NCBI RefSeq assembly: GCF_000230835.1
Contig: NZ_CM001240.1
Span: 1,434,501-1,498,500 of the forward strand
Length of the DNA stretch: 64,000 nucleotides
Direction of reading: 5' to 3'
Source of the DNA: Clostridium sp. DL-VIII
GTDB lineage: Bacteria > Bacillota > Clostridia > Clostridiales > Clostridiaceae
Below, piece after piece: positions 1-8,377 of the stretch. The first letter of the stretch is position 1. Every line of letters starts with the position of its first letter. The position numbers were made by a program, and so were the translations under genes. A model generated the notes under the pieces. It saw only the letters and a program-made list of their open reading frames with translations. It ran no database searches and was not told where the DNA came from.

Positions 1-293
1 GTACTAGCGGAATAATAGATTATGCAACTAAAGATACGGGAAGTGAATTTATCATAGGAACAGAAGAAGGGATTTTACATGAACTAAAGAAGAAAAATCC
101 AAACAAAAGTTTTTTCATTCCTGGAGATAGAATATGTTGCCAGGATATGAAGAAGACAACCCTTGAGAACATATATGATGCCCTATTAAACATGAATAAC
201 GAAATAACCTTAGATGAAGAAACTAGAATAAAGGCTCTAAGATCTTTAGAAAATATGCATAAACTAGGATCTTTAGAGGCTGTAAATAAGTAA
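1..293 (+). CDS. nadA: Quinolinate synthase NadA, C-terminal part (5' end outside window)
   Basis: The reading frame is open from the left edge (first whole codon at base 3) and gives 96 residues up to the stop. NadA condenses iminoaspartate with dihydroxyacetone phosphate to quinolinate in NAD synthesis, using an oxygen-sensitive 4Fe-4S cluster. The fragment shows the family's C-terminal features: a TSGIIDYA segment, a TEEGILHEL segment, and a CCQDMK stretch. This last stretch matches the CxxMK region that supplies the third cluster cysteine. The stop lies 11 bases before nadB, so the genes are surely co-transcribed. Identity is secure from both the motifs and the nadA-nadB-nadC order; only the upstream part is missing. 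Confidence 0.93.
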   Translation, partial: TSGIIDYATKDTGSEFIIGTEEGILHELKKKNPNKSFFIPGDRICCQDMKKTTLENIYDALLNMNNEITLDEETRIKALRSLENMHKLGSLEAVNK

Positions 294-304
294 GAAGGTT
301 ATAT

Positions 305-1612
305 ATGAATAAATTTGTTGATGTATTAATAGTAGGTTCAGGGGTATCAGGCCTTTATTGTGCATTAAACTTAAATAATAATTTAAATGTCTTAGTTGTA
401 TGCAAGGATAAAATAGATTGCAGCAATACTTATTTGGCACAAGGAGGAATATCAGTTGCCAGGGATGAAGAGGACATTCCTTTATATATTGAAGATACAT
501 TAAAAGCAGGACAGTATAAGAATAATTTAGAAGCTGTTAAAGTTCTAGCAGCTGAATCAAGAGTAAATATAAATAAGCTGATAGAAATGGGGCTTTATTT
601 TGATAGAGATGAGGATGGAAGTTTAAATTATACAAAGGAAGGCGCTCATTCCTTAAATAGGATAGTTCACACAAAGGATAATACAGGAGAGAGCACTGCG
701 AAAATTTTAATTGAAAAAGTAAAACAAGAGGATAATATAAATGTTTATGAAAATACTTATTTCGTAGATATTATAGAAAAAGAAGGTATATGCATTGGTG
801 CAGTGCTTATAAGAGAAAATGAGCAGATAAACATTTATGCAAAGGCTGTAGTACTTGCTACTGGAGGCATAGGTGGCTTATATAATAATTCAACAAACCA
901 AAGAATTTTAACTGGAGATGGAATAGCAGCTGCAGTAAAACATGATATAGAATTAGAAGATATAAATTATATTCAAATTCACCCAACTGCCTTTTATGAG
1001 GAAGAAAAAAATCAAAGAAGATTCTTGATATCTGAATCTTTGAGAGGGGAAGGTGGAATCCTTACTAATGTATATGGAAAAAGGTTTATAAATGAACTTT
1101 TGCCAAGAGATGTGGTATCTCAAGCTGTATATGAGCAAATTAAGGAAACCGAGACGCCTTATGTGAATTTAGATATAAGATTTTTAGGAGAGGATTATAT
1201 AAAAAATAGATTTACTACTATTTATAAAGAATGTTTAAAGAGAGGTACTGATATTACCAAGGATTATATTAAGGTTTCACCTGCTCAACATTTTTTTATG
1301 GGAGGAATAAAGGTAGATCTGAATTCGAAAACCTCCATGGAAAATTTATTTGCAGTAGGTGAAGCAAGCTGTACAGGAGTACATGGAGCTAACAGGCTTG
1401 CGAGTAATTCACTCCTTGAAGGACTTGTATTTTCAAGAAGAGCTGCAAAATTTATCAACAATATTGTGGATAAAATGGAAAATAAAGTTTTAACTGTGGA
1501 TAACTTAAATAAATCTGTAGAAGAAATATCTATTGAGAATAAAGAGCTTGTAAAAGCAGTTATAAGAGAAAGAGGTGGCATATTAGATGATCAATTACTT
1601 AGTTGTAGATAA
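305..1612 (+). CDS. nadB: L-aspartate oxidase NadB (short clostridial form)
   Basis: This flavoprotein oxidises L-aspartate to iminoaspartate, the substrate of NadA; in anaerobes fumarate is the likely electron acceptor. Residues 8-21 form the N-terminal FAD dinucleotide fold (VGSGVSGLYCAL), TGGIGGLY is the second nucleotide-contact motif, and GEASCTGVHGANRLASNS near residue 350 is the succinate dehydrogenase/aspartate oxidase family signature. At 435 residues it is about 100 shorter than E. coli NadB, lacking most of the C-terminal helical domain, as is common in clostridia. An AAGGTT site lies just before the ATG. The 3' end overlaps nadC by 26 bases, implying translational coupling. Confidence 0.95.
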   Translation: MNKFVDVLIVGSGVSGLYCALNLNNNLNVLVVCKDKIDCSNTYLAQGGISVARDEEDIPLYIEDTLKAGQYKNNLEAVKVLAAESRVNINKLIEMGLYFDRDEDGSLNYTKEGAHSLNRIVHTKDNTGESTAKILIEKVKQEDNINVYENTYFVDIIEKEGICIGAVLIRENEQINIYAKAVVLATGGIGGLYNNSTNQRILTGDGIAAAVKHDIELEDINYIQIHPTAFYEEEKNQRRFLISESLRGEGGILTNVYGKRFINELLPRDVVSQAVYEQIKETETPYVNLDIRFLGEDYIKNRFTTIYKECLKRGTDITKDYIKVSPAQHFFMGGIKVDLNSKTSMENLFAVGEASCTGVHGANRLASNSLLEGLVFSRRAAKFINNIVDKMENKVLTVDNLNKSVEEISIENKELVKAVIRERGGILDDQLLSCR

Positions 1613-2426
1613 GATAATAAAAGCTGCACTTATTGAGGATATTCCAAATGAAGATATAACAACTAATTCAATTATAAACGAAGAAAGCATAGCGACTGTG
1701 GAATTGTTATGCAAAGAAGAAGGCATAATTGCAGGGCTTGAGGTATTTAAACGGGTATTTGAGATATTAGGGAATGTAGAAGTAGAATTTTACAAAGGCG
1801 ATGGAGATAAAGTCTTTCCAAAAGAAAAGGTAGCTTTTTTAAAGGGAAGCACTAGAAATTTATTGATGGGAGAAAGATTAGCATTAAATCTGCTGCAAAG
1901 AATGAGTGGAATAGCTACCTTGACAAATAAATTTGTTCAAGAGATATGTAAAACAAATACGAAATTATTAGATACAAGAAAAACAATACCTAATCTTAGA
2001 ATTTTAGAAAAATATTCAGTGAAAGTTGGGGGAGGCTGCAATCACAGATTTAATTTATCTGATGGAGTGATGCTTAAGGATAATCATATAAGTGCAGCTG
2101 GAGGAATAAAAAATGCTGTAGAGCTTGCAAGAGAGAATTCTTCATTTGTAAGAAAGATTGAAGTTGAAACTGAGAATCTTGAAATGGTAAAGGAAGCATT
2201 GGAAGCAAAAGCTGATATAATAATGCTTGATAATATGAGTTTAAGTTTAGCAAAAGAAGCAATAGAGCTTATAAATAAAAGGGCTTTAATAGAGTTTTCA
2301 GGAAACGTGGAATTAAGTAATATTAAAAAAATAGCAGAATTAGGAGTAGATTATATATCAGTTGGGGCTTTAACGCATTCTGCAAAAATACTTGATTTAA
2401 GTATGAAGAATTTGACTTTGGTTTAA
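1587..2426 (+). CDS. nadC: Nicotinate-nucleotide pyrophosphorylase (carboxylating) NadC
   Basis: NadC converts quinolinate and PRPP to nicotinate mononucleotide, CO2 and pyrophosphate, closing the de novo NAD branch made by this operon. The 279-residue product has the usual length and shows the TRKTIPNLR motif, the GGGCNHR segment, the SDGVMLKDNH motif and the late EFSGNVEL and ISVGALTHSA strands that build the phosphoribosyl site. The start lies inside the end of nadB, with an AGAGGTGG ribosome site 8 bases upstream also within nadB, typical of tight coupling. The operon ends here: the next 340 bases hold a repeat element and then an opposite-strand gene. Confidence 0.96.
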   Translation: MINYLVVDKIIKAALIEDIPNEDITTNSIINEESIATVELLCKEEGIIAGLEVFKRVFEILGNVEVEFYKGDGDKVFPKEKVAFLKGSTRNLLMGERLALNLLQRMSGIATLTNKFVQEICKTNTKLLDTRKTIPNLRILEKYSVKVGGGCNHRFNLSDGVMLKDNHISAAGGIKNAVELARENSSFVRKIEVETENLEMVKEALEAKADIIMLDNMSLSLAKEAIELINKRALIEFSGNVELSNIKKIAELGVDYISVGALTHSAKILDLSMKNLTLV

Positions 2427-2467
2427 TATATATCCAAAACAAGAATTAGATTTATGCAACAATTACC

Positions 2468-2659
2468 GAAATTACATACATATTTGTTTTAGCGGACTTA
2501 TGAAATTTTCGCTGGAAAGTCATAAATGGGAGCTCGCATCCATTTATGCATGTTACTCACACAGGTTAAGGATAAGCAACAATTGGAACAATCTCTCGTT
2601 AAGAAACTTTGAAACAGCTCAATTTCAAATTCAGATTGTACAAATATGTATGTGATTTC
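2468..2659. repeat. Inverted-repeat element, family 1 copy A (192 bp)
   Basis: The element is bounded by 20-bp inverted repeats: GAAATTACATACATATTTGT on the left and its complement, with one change, at 2640-2659. A second pair sits inside (GAAATT..GCTG against CAGC..AATTTC), so the whole unit can fold into a long stem. A second copy with the same ends and the same internal blocks lies at 12472-12730. There is no ORF. It fills most of the gap after nadC, where it could also act as a terminator. It is either a MITE-like element or a structured RNA; the sequence alone does not decide. Confidence 0.8.
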
Positions 2660-2766
2660 TAGTATAGATGGATAGAAAAGTTTAAGAAGAATATATTATT
2701 CATTAATTTATATATATAATACACCAGTTAGGAATGTTGTGAACTACATTTAAATACTAATTATGT

Positions 2767-3300
2767 TTATAAAGAGAATTCCAATTGATAATCTCTTGTG
2801 TCACATTCATATAGTTCTTTGTTTATTTCTTCGGCCTCTTTACATCCTATTGCAAAGTAAAATGCAATTGTTTCCTCAGCAGAACCAGCACAAATGTAAA
2901 TTTTATCTGCGTTCCATTCTCTTGCTACATTTGCAGAAAGCATAAATAATTTTTTGCCTATTCCTTCATTTCTACATTCTAATGTTATAAACAATTGGTC
3001 TAATAAAACATAATTATGCATTTCACCAAAGAACTGGCGATTAATTGTTGCAAAGCCTAATAATTTATTATTGCTATTAAAAGCACCAATTGCACTTCCC
3101 TTATTTAAAACAGTTTCTTTTAAATGGCTGATGTGATATTCATAACCATTCGGCCAGTCGCAATCTTGGTAATTTATTTCTACTAATTGGCATTTTCCAT
3201 CTACTTCTCTCCACGCTTTTCCTATATATTGAGATGGGTTTATTTCATTTATACACTGACACTCTTCTAATGTTAATTTTCTATATATAACACTACTCAT
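2767..3300 (-). CDS. GNAT-family N-acetyltransferase
   Basis: The 177-residue protein has the GNAT fold plan. A central beta strand (YVLLDQLFITLECRNEGIGKKL, residues about 97-118) carries the acetyl-CoA pyrophosphate loop in the form RNEGIGKK, and a late AFYFAIGCKEAEE segment matches the family's final strand. The substrate cannot be told from sequence. A GGAGGT site precedes the ATG on the minus strand. The gene stands alone, convergent with the nad operon across the repeat element. GNAT genes are common in this window's accessory patches, consistent with a mobile resistance or modification repertoire. Confidence 0.8.
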   Translation of the reverse strand: MSSVIYRKLTLEECQCINEINPSQYIGKAWREVDGKCQLVEINYQDCDWPNGYEYHISHLKETVLNKGSAIGAFNSNNKLLGFATINRQFFGEMHNYVLLDQLFITLECRNEGIGKKLFMLSANVAREWNADKIYICAGSAEETIAFYFAIGCKEAEEINKELYECDTRDYQLEFSL

Positions 3301-3715
3301 AAAGTTACCTCCACATATACTTAATATCTATAAACATCCTCTTAATCTACGATTATGCATATTATACCATAATTGTATTTATGTAAAAAATAATACATGC
3401 AAATACTGAAGTTATATACATTTACTTTGATTAAGGATAAGTTAAAATGCCCAGAATATAAGAATATAAGAATATAAGAATATAAGAATATAAGAATATA
3501 AGAATATAAGAATATAAGAATATAAGAGCATAAATTAGTTTGATTTCATTTTATATATGGAGATGCTATAATAAAAATAAATTTAGCTTTGAATTTAAAA
3601 TGTAAATAATAGACTTAGATCTATCAGATTTGAGGCGTTAGAAATCGATCTTTCAGAGGTTGAATTAATAAGAGAAGAGTAGATTGTAAGTCTAGATTTA
3701 TTAGGAGGAAATAAC
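3301..3715. other. Intergenic region with tandem repeat, no intact gene
   Basis: This 415-base gap separates two GNAT-related loci. Apart from the 8-bp tandem array at 3453-3524 it is very AT-rich and holds no ORF I can support. The minus-strand GNAT gene's promoter must lie in its left part. The segment around 3600-3700 has a degraded, gene-like composition just ahead of the truncated nucleotidyltransferase. Confidence 0.6.
3453..3532. repeat. Tandem repeat (AGAATATA), nine perfect copies plus one variant
   Basis: The octamer AGAATATA occurs nine times without change from 3453 to 3524, followed by one diverged unit (AGAGCATA). It is a simple-sequence array of the kind that changes copy number by slipped replication. 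It lies outside coding sequence, about 150 bases upstream of the minus-strand GNAT start and 190 bases upstream of the truncated nucleotidyltransferase. Confidence 0.95.
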
Positions 3716-3817
3716 TTGAATTTAGAAAAGAGAATAATTGATGAAATAATAGAGATATCAAGAAAACATGAATATATTAATAAAGTTATTCTTTTTGGAT
3801 CAAGGGCTGGGAGATAA
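3716..3817 (+). pseudogene. Truncated minimal nucleotidyltransferase (MNT-like), N-terminal remnant
   Basis: A TTG start with a strong AGGAGG site opens a 33-residue frame ending in KVILFGSRAGR. That is the opening of the minimal nucleotidyltransferase fold, whose family motif is LFGSRARG followed by a downstream SDxDL. The frame stops right after the motif, so the metal-binding aspartates are gone. The complete family often acts as the antitoxin-like partner of HEPN proteins. Nothing resembling HEPN follows; a GNAT gene starts 21 bases downstream instead. I read it as the broken start of a lost gene, possibly still translated ahead of the GNAT gene. Confidence 0.6.
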
Positions 3818-3838
3818 TTCAGTATTCAGGAGGGATTA

Positions 3839-4282
3839 ATGGAAGTAAGAATTTTAGATATTCATGATGACTATTGGAATAAAACAATTGAAATGTCTGA
3901 AAATTGCTCATGGCATGCAGGGGCAAACCTTGGATATAAGATGCGTTCAAATAAATTTGAGGATTTTGAATGTGTATTTGCGGCTGTAGAAATTGATAAG
4001 GTTGTTGGTTTTTGCACGATTACAAAAACAGACTGCATACCAAATTGCTTATATACACCATGGATTGGCTTTGTGTTTGTTGATGAAAAATATCGTGGTA
4101 ATAGAACAAGTCAGAAAATGATTGAGAAAGCATTAAAATATGCCAAAACGAAAGATTTTAAGAAAGTATATATTTCAACACAAGAAGAAAATCTATATGA
4201 GAAATATGGTTTTGTTCAGATTGATACTTTAAAAAATCATAGAGGTACTTTAGAGAAAATACTGATGTTTAATGTTTTATAA
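3839..4282 (+). CDS. GNAT-family N-acetyltransferase
   Basis: A 147-residue single-domain GNAT protein. Residues about 80-110 hold the core: a GFVFVDEKYRGNRTSQKMI strand and acetyl-CoA loop (RGNRTS, a variant of the usual R/QxxGxG/A), and the YEKYGF segment near residue 120 is the family's terminal strand. The substrate is unknown. A good AGGAGGG site lies 4 bases before the ATG. It directly follows the truncated nucleotidyltransferase and may be read from the same message. Confidence 0.82.
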   Translation: MEVRILDIHDDYWNKTIEMSENCSWHAGANLGYKMRSNKFEDFECVFAAVEIDKVVGFCTITKTDCIPNCLYTPWIGFVFVDEKYRGNRTSQKMIEKALKYAKTKDFKKVYISTQEENLYEKYGFVQIDTLKNHRGTLEKILMFNVL

Positions 4283-4461
4283 GCCAATTTTACTTAGCAG
4301 GTTAAAAATATTTTTTTATAGTTTCAAGTCTGTTACAAATGAAACAGAATGGAAACTGTAATTTTAGTATAATGACATCATAAGATAAATTATTTAAGAA
4401 GACAAGCTTATTTGAGCATGAACATAATTTAAGTATGAAAATAATAGGGATGGTGAACTTT

Positions 4462-5196
4462 ATGATAAGAAAAGTTATTAAAATTGATGAGGAAAAATGT
4501 AACGGATGTGGACTTTGTGCAGCAGCTTGCCATGAAGGTGCAATTGGAATGGTAAACGGAAAAGCAAAATTATTGCGTGATGATTATTGTGATGGATTTG
4601 GAGACTGCCTTCCTTCATGTCCAGCAGGTGCTATTGCTTTTGAAGAACGTGAAGCAGCGGCTTATGATGAAGAAGCTGTAAAGATAAATATGGAGAAAAG
4701 AAAGATAGAGCAGCAAAAAGCAGAAGAAAATAAGAAGGGGAATATGCAGTTTACATGTCCAGGAACACAAGGCGGAGCAATAAAGCGTGGCCCAATGGAA
4801 ATTAAGAGAGATACAAATAATGGAGAAGTAACCTCACAATTGAATCAATGGCCAGTGCAGATTAAACTTGTGCCACCAAATGCTCCATATTTTAAGAATG
4901 CCAACTTACTTGTAGCAGCAGACTGCACAGCTTATGCATATGGGGATTTCCATAATAAATTTATTAAAAATAGAATTACAGTAATAGGCTGTCCAAAACT
5001 TGACGAAGTTGATTATTCAGAAAAGCTTACAGCAATCCTAAAGATGAATGATATAAAAAGTGTCACAGTAGTAAGAATGGAGGTACCTTGCTGCGGAGGA
5101 ATAGAAAATGCAGTCAAAAATGCATTAAAGCTTAGTGATAAAATGATTCCATGGCAGATAGTGACTATTTCAAGAGATGGAGAAATTCTTGAGTAG
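4462..5196 (+). CDS. 4Fe-4S dicluster protein with cysteine-rich C-terminal domain
   Basis: The first 60 residues are a two-cluster ferredoxin module: CNGCGLCAAAC, then CDGFGDCLPSCPAGA. A charged linker (about 75-100) leads to a C-terminal domain with its own conserved-looking cysteines in ADCTAYAYGDFH, IGCPKLD and VPCCGG, suggesting another metal site. It is probably an electron-transfer or redox-sensing protein, but no partner enzyme is nearby and no specific function can be assigned. I place the start at the ATG at 4462, which has GGTGA 5 bases upstream, rather than at 4435, which has no ribosome site. A terminator follows. Confidence 0.72.
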   Translation: MIRKVIKIDEEKCNGCGLCAAACHEGAIGMVNGKAKLLRDDYCDGFGDCLPSCPAGAIAFEEREAAAYDEEAVKINMEKRKIEQQKAEENKKGNMQFTCPGTQGGAIKRGPMEIKRDTNNGEVTSQLNQWPVQIKLVPPNAPYFKNANLLVAADCTAYAYGDFHNKFIKNRITVIGCPKLDEVDYSEKLTAILKMNDIKSVTVVRMEVPCCGGIENAVKNALKLSDKMIPWQIVTISRDGEILE

Positions 5197-5207
5197 AAAT
5201 GAAATTA

Positions 5208-5258
5208 TTAGGGTGTATTTGTATATAAATTTATATATGAATATACCCTATCTTTTTT
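5208..5258 (+). terminator. Rho-independent terminator after the 4Fe-4S gene
   Basis: The arms AGGGTGTATT and AATATACCCT pair and are followed by a CTTTTTT tract, 11 bases past the stop codon. Confidence 0.75.
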
Positions 5259-5461
5259 ATATTATTTGGGTTCTCGAACTTTCAACTTGTGTACATTTTG
5301 TATTTAATTAGTAGGATTTTCCTTGTGAGCTTTCAACATTCATTGTTAATTAGAATATATATAGTAAAAATCATAGATTAAACACTGATAAAAGAGGATA
5401 TTAATAGCATTGTGTAGAATACTATATAATATAAAAGATAGGTTAAGAGGGGGAGTATATT

Positions 5462-5893
5462 ATGAACAAGAGAAAAGTATTAATACCAGTAGATGGAACA
5501 GAGAGCAGTATGCATTCTTTAGATTTTGTAAAAGAGATATTTCCCAAAGACTCAATTGAAATCATGATAATGAATGTAAAAGAATTGATATTGGTCAATG
5601 AAATGATTGTTGCTGATGAAATAAAATTTGCTGAAGAACTAGGCGAAGAAATATTAGAGGCAGCAAAAGAAAAGATGAAAGACTATAAAGTTGAGACATT
5701 CTTTACTTTTGGATATCCGGGAGATGAAATTGTAAAGAAAGCTCAAGAAGAAAATATTGGTGTAATCGTTATGACGAAATCCACAAGAAAGGGATTGAAT
5801 AGGATTATAGGATCGGTAACAACTAATGTTGTAAAACGTGCTAAATGCATTGTAATGATAGTTCCAAATGATTTCACAATTAGTATTAAGTAA
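5462..5893 (+). CDS. Universal stress protein, UspA family
   Basis: At 143 residues this is a single Usp domain. It opens with the VLIPVDGTESS strand and loop, which places the nucleotide-contact aspartate, and ends with GSVTTNVVKRAKCIVMIVP, the family's ribose and phosphate loop and last strand. The usual Gx2Gx9G(S/T) ATP motif is only partly kept (TKSTRKGLNRIIGS), so ATP binding is uncertain. Usp proteins are cytoplasmic and induced by starvation or redox stress. The gene is monocistronic, with a GAGGGGG site and a weak hairpin at 5918-5954 behind it. Confidence 0.88.
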   Translation: MNKRKVLIPVDGTESSMHSLDFVKEIFPKDSIEIMIMNVKELILVNEMIVADEIKFAEELGEEILEAAKEKMKDYKVETFFTFGYPGDEIVKKAQEENIGVIVMTKSTRKGLNRIIGSVTTNVVKRAKCIVMIVPNDFTISIK

Positions 5894-5917
5894 TTATAAG
5901 TATAATATGAATTTTTT

Positions 5918-5954
5918 ATAGATTATCTTAAAGTGATATTTTGAGATAGTCTAT
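5918..5954 (+). terminator. Hairpin after the Usp gene, weak terminator
   Basis: ATAGATTATCTTAAA pairs imperfectly with TTTTGAGATAGTCTAT. There is no strong T tract, so termination is only likely. Confidence 0.45.
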
Positions 5955-6056
5955 ATTTCTGAATATAGAATTTTATATTATATAATGATATAATAAAACG
6001 AGGATTATTTGCTATTATTTCAGTAAATAGGCAATAATAAGAAAAGAATAAGTTTT

Positions 6057-6120
6057 AAAAATCTAAATTTATCAGTGGAAATTAATATTCCAGCTGAATT
6101 CAGTTAAGCTTTTTAGATTC
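6057..6120 (+). promoter_or_regulatory. Stem-loop in the leader upstream of the small ORF and trpS
   Basis: AAAAATCTAAA near 6057 pairs with TTTTTAGATT near 6110, enclosing a second hairpin GGAAATTAATATTCC. A T-rich run (CTATTTTTTG) follows at about 6124. It has the form of an attenuator-like leader, but the T-box hallmark is absent and no ligand can be named. Confidence 0.35.
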
Positions 6121-6211
6121 TTGCTATTTTTTGTGTATAAATACTCGTAGTTAGAATTTAGAAAAGCTGAACAACAGATAAAAATTATTTTTTAATATTA
6201 AGGAGTAAGAG

Positions 6212-6457
6212 ATGAGAGCAGTTTATAGAAACCCAAGAGAATTAGCAACATGTTTAAAGGATATTGTGGATACATATTATGATGATTTAATTTCATATGA
6301 AAAAATGGAAGAAAGAATCATAAAAATTGTCGATGCAAATAGGGATTCGATTTACAAGGATAAAAGTATGTCAGTAAAAATAGCTAATGTCTTAGGTGAA
6401 AGAAGAGCAGAAATCATTAACAACGTAGTTGAAAGTAAAGCAAAATTAGAATCTTAA
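6212..6457 (+). CDS. Small conserved clostridial protein of unknown function (81 aa)
   Basis: An 81-residue mostly helical, charged protein with a good AAGGAG site. It resembles the small clostridial family modelled as TIGR04540; that assignment is from memory and only moderate. No membrane segment, signal or metal motif is visible. It ends 32 bases before trpS and is most likely co-transcribed with it, so expression may follow the same leader signal. Its function is unknown. Confidence 0.7.
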   Translation: MRAVYRNPRELATCLKDIVDTYYDDLISYEKMEERIIKIVDANRDSIYKDKSMSVKIANVLGERRAEIINNVVESKAKLES

Positions 6458-6489
6458 TTTGCTTTATATAGTTTAGGAGTGAAAATTTA

Positions 6490-7509
6490 ATGGGCAAAAA
6501 AATAATATTAACAGGAGATAGGCCAACTGGAAAGTTACATATAGGACATTATATAGGTTCTTTGAAAAATAGAGTAGCACTACAGGAATCAGGATTATAT
6601 GAAAGCTTTATAATGATTGCAGATCAGCAGGCATTAACTGATAATGCAAGAAATCCAGAAAAAATAAGAAATAGCTTAACAGAAGTTGCTTTAGATTACT
6701 TAGCAGTTGGAATTGATCCAAGTAAATCTACTATATTTGTACAATCGCAAATACCTGAGTTAAATGAACTTACTATGCATTATTTAAATCTTGTTACTTT
6801 ATCTAGATTAGAGAGAAATCCAACAGTTAAAGCAGAAATACAGCAAAAAAACTTTGAAAACAGCATCCCAGCAGGATTTCTTATCTATCCTGTAAGCCAG
6901 GCTGCTGATATTACTGCATTTAAGGCAGATACAGTTCCAGTTGGAGAAGATCAATTGCCTATGATTGAACAAACTAGGGAAATTGTTAGAAGTTTTAATT
7001 CAATATATGGAGAGGTTTTAGTTGAACCTGAAGCAGTATTGCCAAGTTCTAATGCTGGGAGATTACCAGGAACTGATGGTAAAGCTAAAATGAGTAAATC
7101 AATAGGAAATTGTATATATTTATCTGATGATGCAGATACAATTAAGAAGAAAGTCATGTCAATGTATACAGATCCTAATCATATAAGAGTGGAAGATCCA
7201 GGACAGATAGAAGGAAATACAGTATTTACTTATTTAGATGTTTTTGCAACTGATAAAAAGGCAGTTGAAGAAATGAAGGAGCACTACAAACGTGGTGGAC
7301 TTGGAGACGTAAAAGTAAAAAAATATTTAAATGAAGTTTTACAAGCTGAATTAGAACCAATAAGAAACAGAAGATTAGAGTTTGAAAAGGACATTGATGC
7401 CGTATATAAGATGTTAAAAGATGGCAGTGATAAAGCTAGGGCAGTAGCAGCGAATACTTTAAAGGATGTTCGTCAGGCAATAGGAATAGAGTATTTCACA
7501 GGAAAATAA
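6490..7509 (+). CDS. trpS: Tryptophanyl-tRNA synthetase
   Basis: TrpRS charges tRNA-Trp. This class I synthetase has the expected length (339 aa) and both ATP motifs: [12 protein letters not shown] (HIGH) at residues 12-23 and [10 protein letters not shown] (KMSKS) near 200. The DQQALTD segment near residue 47 and the [16 protein letters not shown] stretch are typical of the TrpRS subfamily rather than TyrRS. A TTTAGGAGTG site precedes the ATG. It sits between a small unknown gene and an SRPBCC-like gene, probably as one transcript. Confidence 0.96.
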   Translation: MGKKIILTGDRPTGKLHIGHYIGSLKNRVALQESGLYESFIMIADQQALTDNARNPEKIRNSLTEVALDYLAVGIDPSKSTIFVQSQIPELNELTMHYLNLVTLSRLERNPTVKAEIQQKNFENSIPAGFLIYPVSQAADITAFKADTVPVGEDQLPMIEQTREIVRSFNSIYGEVLVEPEAVLPSSNAGRLPGTDGKAKMSKSIGNCIYLSDDADTIKKKVMSMYTDPNHIRVEDPGQIEGNTVFTYLDVFATDKKAVEEMKEHYKRGGLGDVKVKKYLNEVLQAELEPIRNRRLEFEKDIDAVYKMLKDGSDKARAVAANTLKDVRQAIGIEYFTGK

Positions 7510-7536
7510 GAGAAGTTCGCTAAGGGGGAAACCGAA

Positions 7537-7989
7537 ATGAAGGCTATTGGCGTATTAAATTATCCAGTTGAAGATGTGTTTCGTATTTTTATAAAAAGTG
7601 CTGGAAGAGATTTTTCAGATTTTAATGAAGAAAATGCTATAGGATGTAAGATTGAAAAAAATATAGATACTGGAAGACCAACTCCAGTAAAATGCACTGT
7701 TGAAATAACGGATTATGAGAAAAACGGGAAATATCAAATTACTACCATAACGAGCTTTTCAAAATGTGTTTCAACATATACTTTTAAAGGTCAAAAAGAT
7801 GGAACAACTAAAATGCAAGTGGAAGAAACTCAAACATCAGAAAAGTTTTTTGGATATATGTCATTATTAGTTCAAAGGTTTATGTTTAGACGTAACTTTA
7901 AAGCGAGATATAATGGTATTATTGAATCTTTAGATAATGAGTTAAAGAATTATTTTAACAATTTAGAACGAAGTAAGGCAAAGAAATAA
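7537..7989 (+). CDS. DUF3284-like (SRPBCC fold) protein
   Basis: A 150-residue soluble protein whose alternating strands and final amphipathic helix (residues about 120-145) fit the START/SRPBCC-type lipid or small-ligand pocket, probably the DUF3284 group. No catalytic motif is evident. It starts 27 bases after trpS behind a GGGGGAAACC site and is followed by a strong terminator, so it closes that operon. The function is unknown; the family assignment is from overall pattern only. Confidence 0.6.
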   Translation: MKAIGVLNYPVEDVFRIFIKSAGRDFSDFNEENAIGCKIEKNIDTGRPTPVKCTVEITDYEKNGKYQITTITSFSKCVSTYTFKGQKDGTTKMQVEETQTSEKFFGYMSLLVQRFMFRRNFKARYNGIIESLDNELKNYFNNLERSKAKK

Positions 7990-7996
7990 TACACGA

Positions 7997-8062
7997 AAAT
8001 AAATAATGCAGGATTATTTTGAGATATTTTATTTTAGGATAATCCTGCATTATTTATTTTTA
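7997..8062. terminator. Strong hairpin terminator after the trpS operon
   Basis: A 21-base stem (AAATAAATAATGCAGGATTAT with its exact complement) encloses a 21-base loop and ends in a T run. A-rich sequence on the left makes it potentially bidirectional. Confidence 0.85.
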
Positions 8063-8078
8063 ATATATTTATAAGTGA

Positions 8079-8177
8079 TTAAGGCACAATTAAAAAAATA
8101 ATAATTCCATTTGCCTTTTTGTATGATGAAAATATCCAAGAAAATTTTGCATCTATAATGTATTTTCATGCACCTAA
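8079..8177. repeat. Inverted-repeat element, family 2 copy A (diverged)
   Basis: It starts TTAAGGCACAATTAAAAAAA and ends TTTTCATGCACCTAA, matching the ends of the copies at 13776, 21154, 45014 and 59394. The interior is diverged. It lies in the 388-base gap before polA; the rest of that gap is AT-rich with a TATAAT box at 8294-8299 that may serve polA. Confidence 0.55.
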
Positions 8178-8377
8178 CATAAAAATTTCAAATATATGTT
8201 AAAGTAAGAATGCACAAAAGAACATAAGGAAATAATATTAGAGAAATTCCATATTACAAGGGATATAGGTATACTTTAAGTTAAACAATATAGTATAATA
8301 AATCTAAATGATGTTTGAAATAAAGAGAACATATCTTTTGTTTAAATAAATTTTATGATAAATCAAGGAGGTTTTTA

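Noticed and set aside
2763..2945. Plus-strand ORF opposite the first GNAT gene
   Set aside because: It is the complement of the GNAT frame with no ribosome site and an implausible composition.
3453..3532. Possible CRISPR array
   Set aside because: The units are contiguous 8-mers with no spacers, and no cas gene is present; it is a simple tandem repeat.
6000..6211. T-box riboswitch for trpS
   Set aside because: I could not find the conserved antiterminator box or the specifier-loop features; only generic stems are visible.
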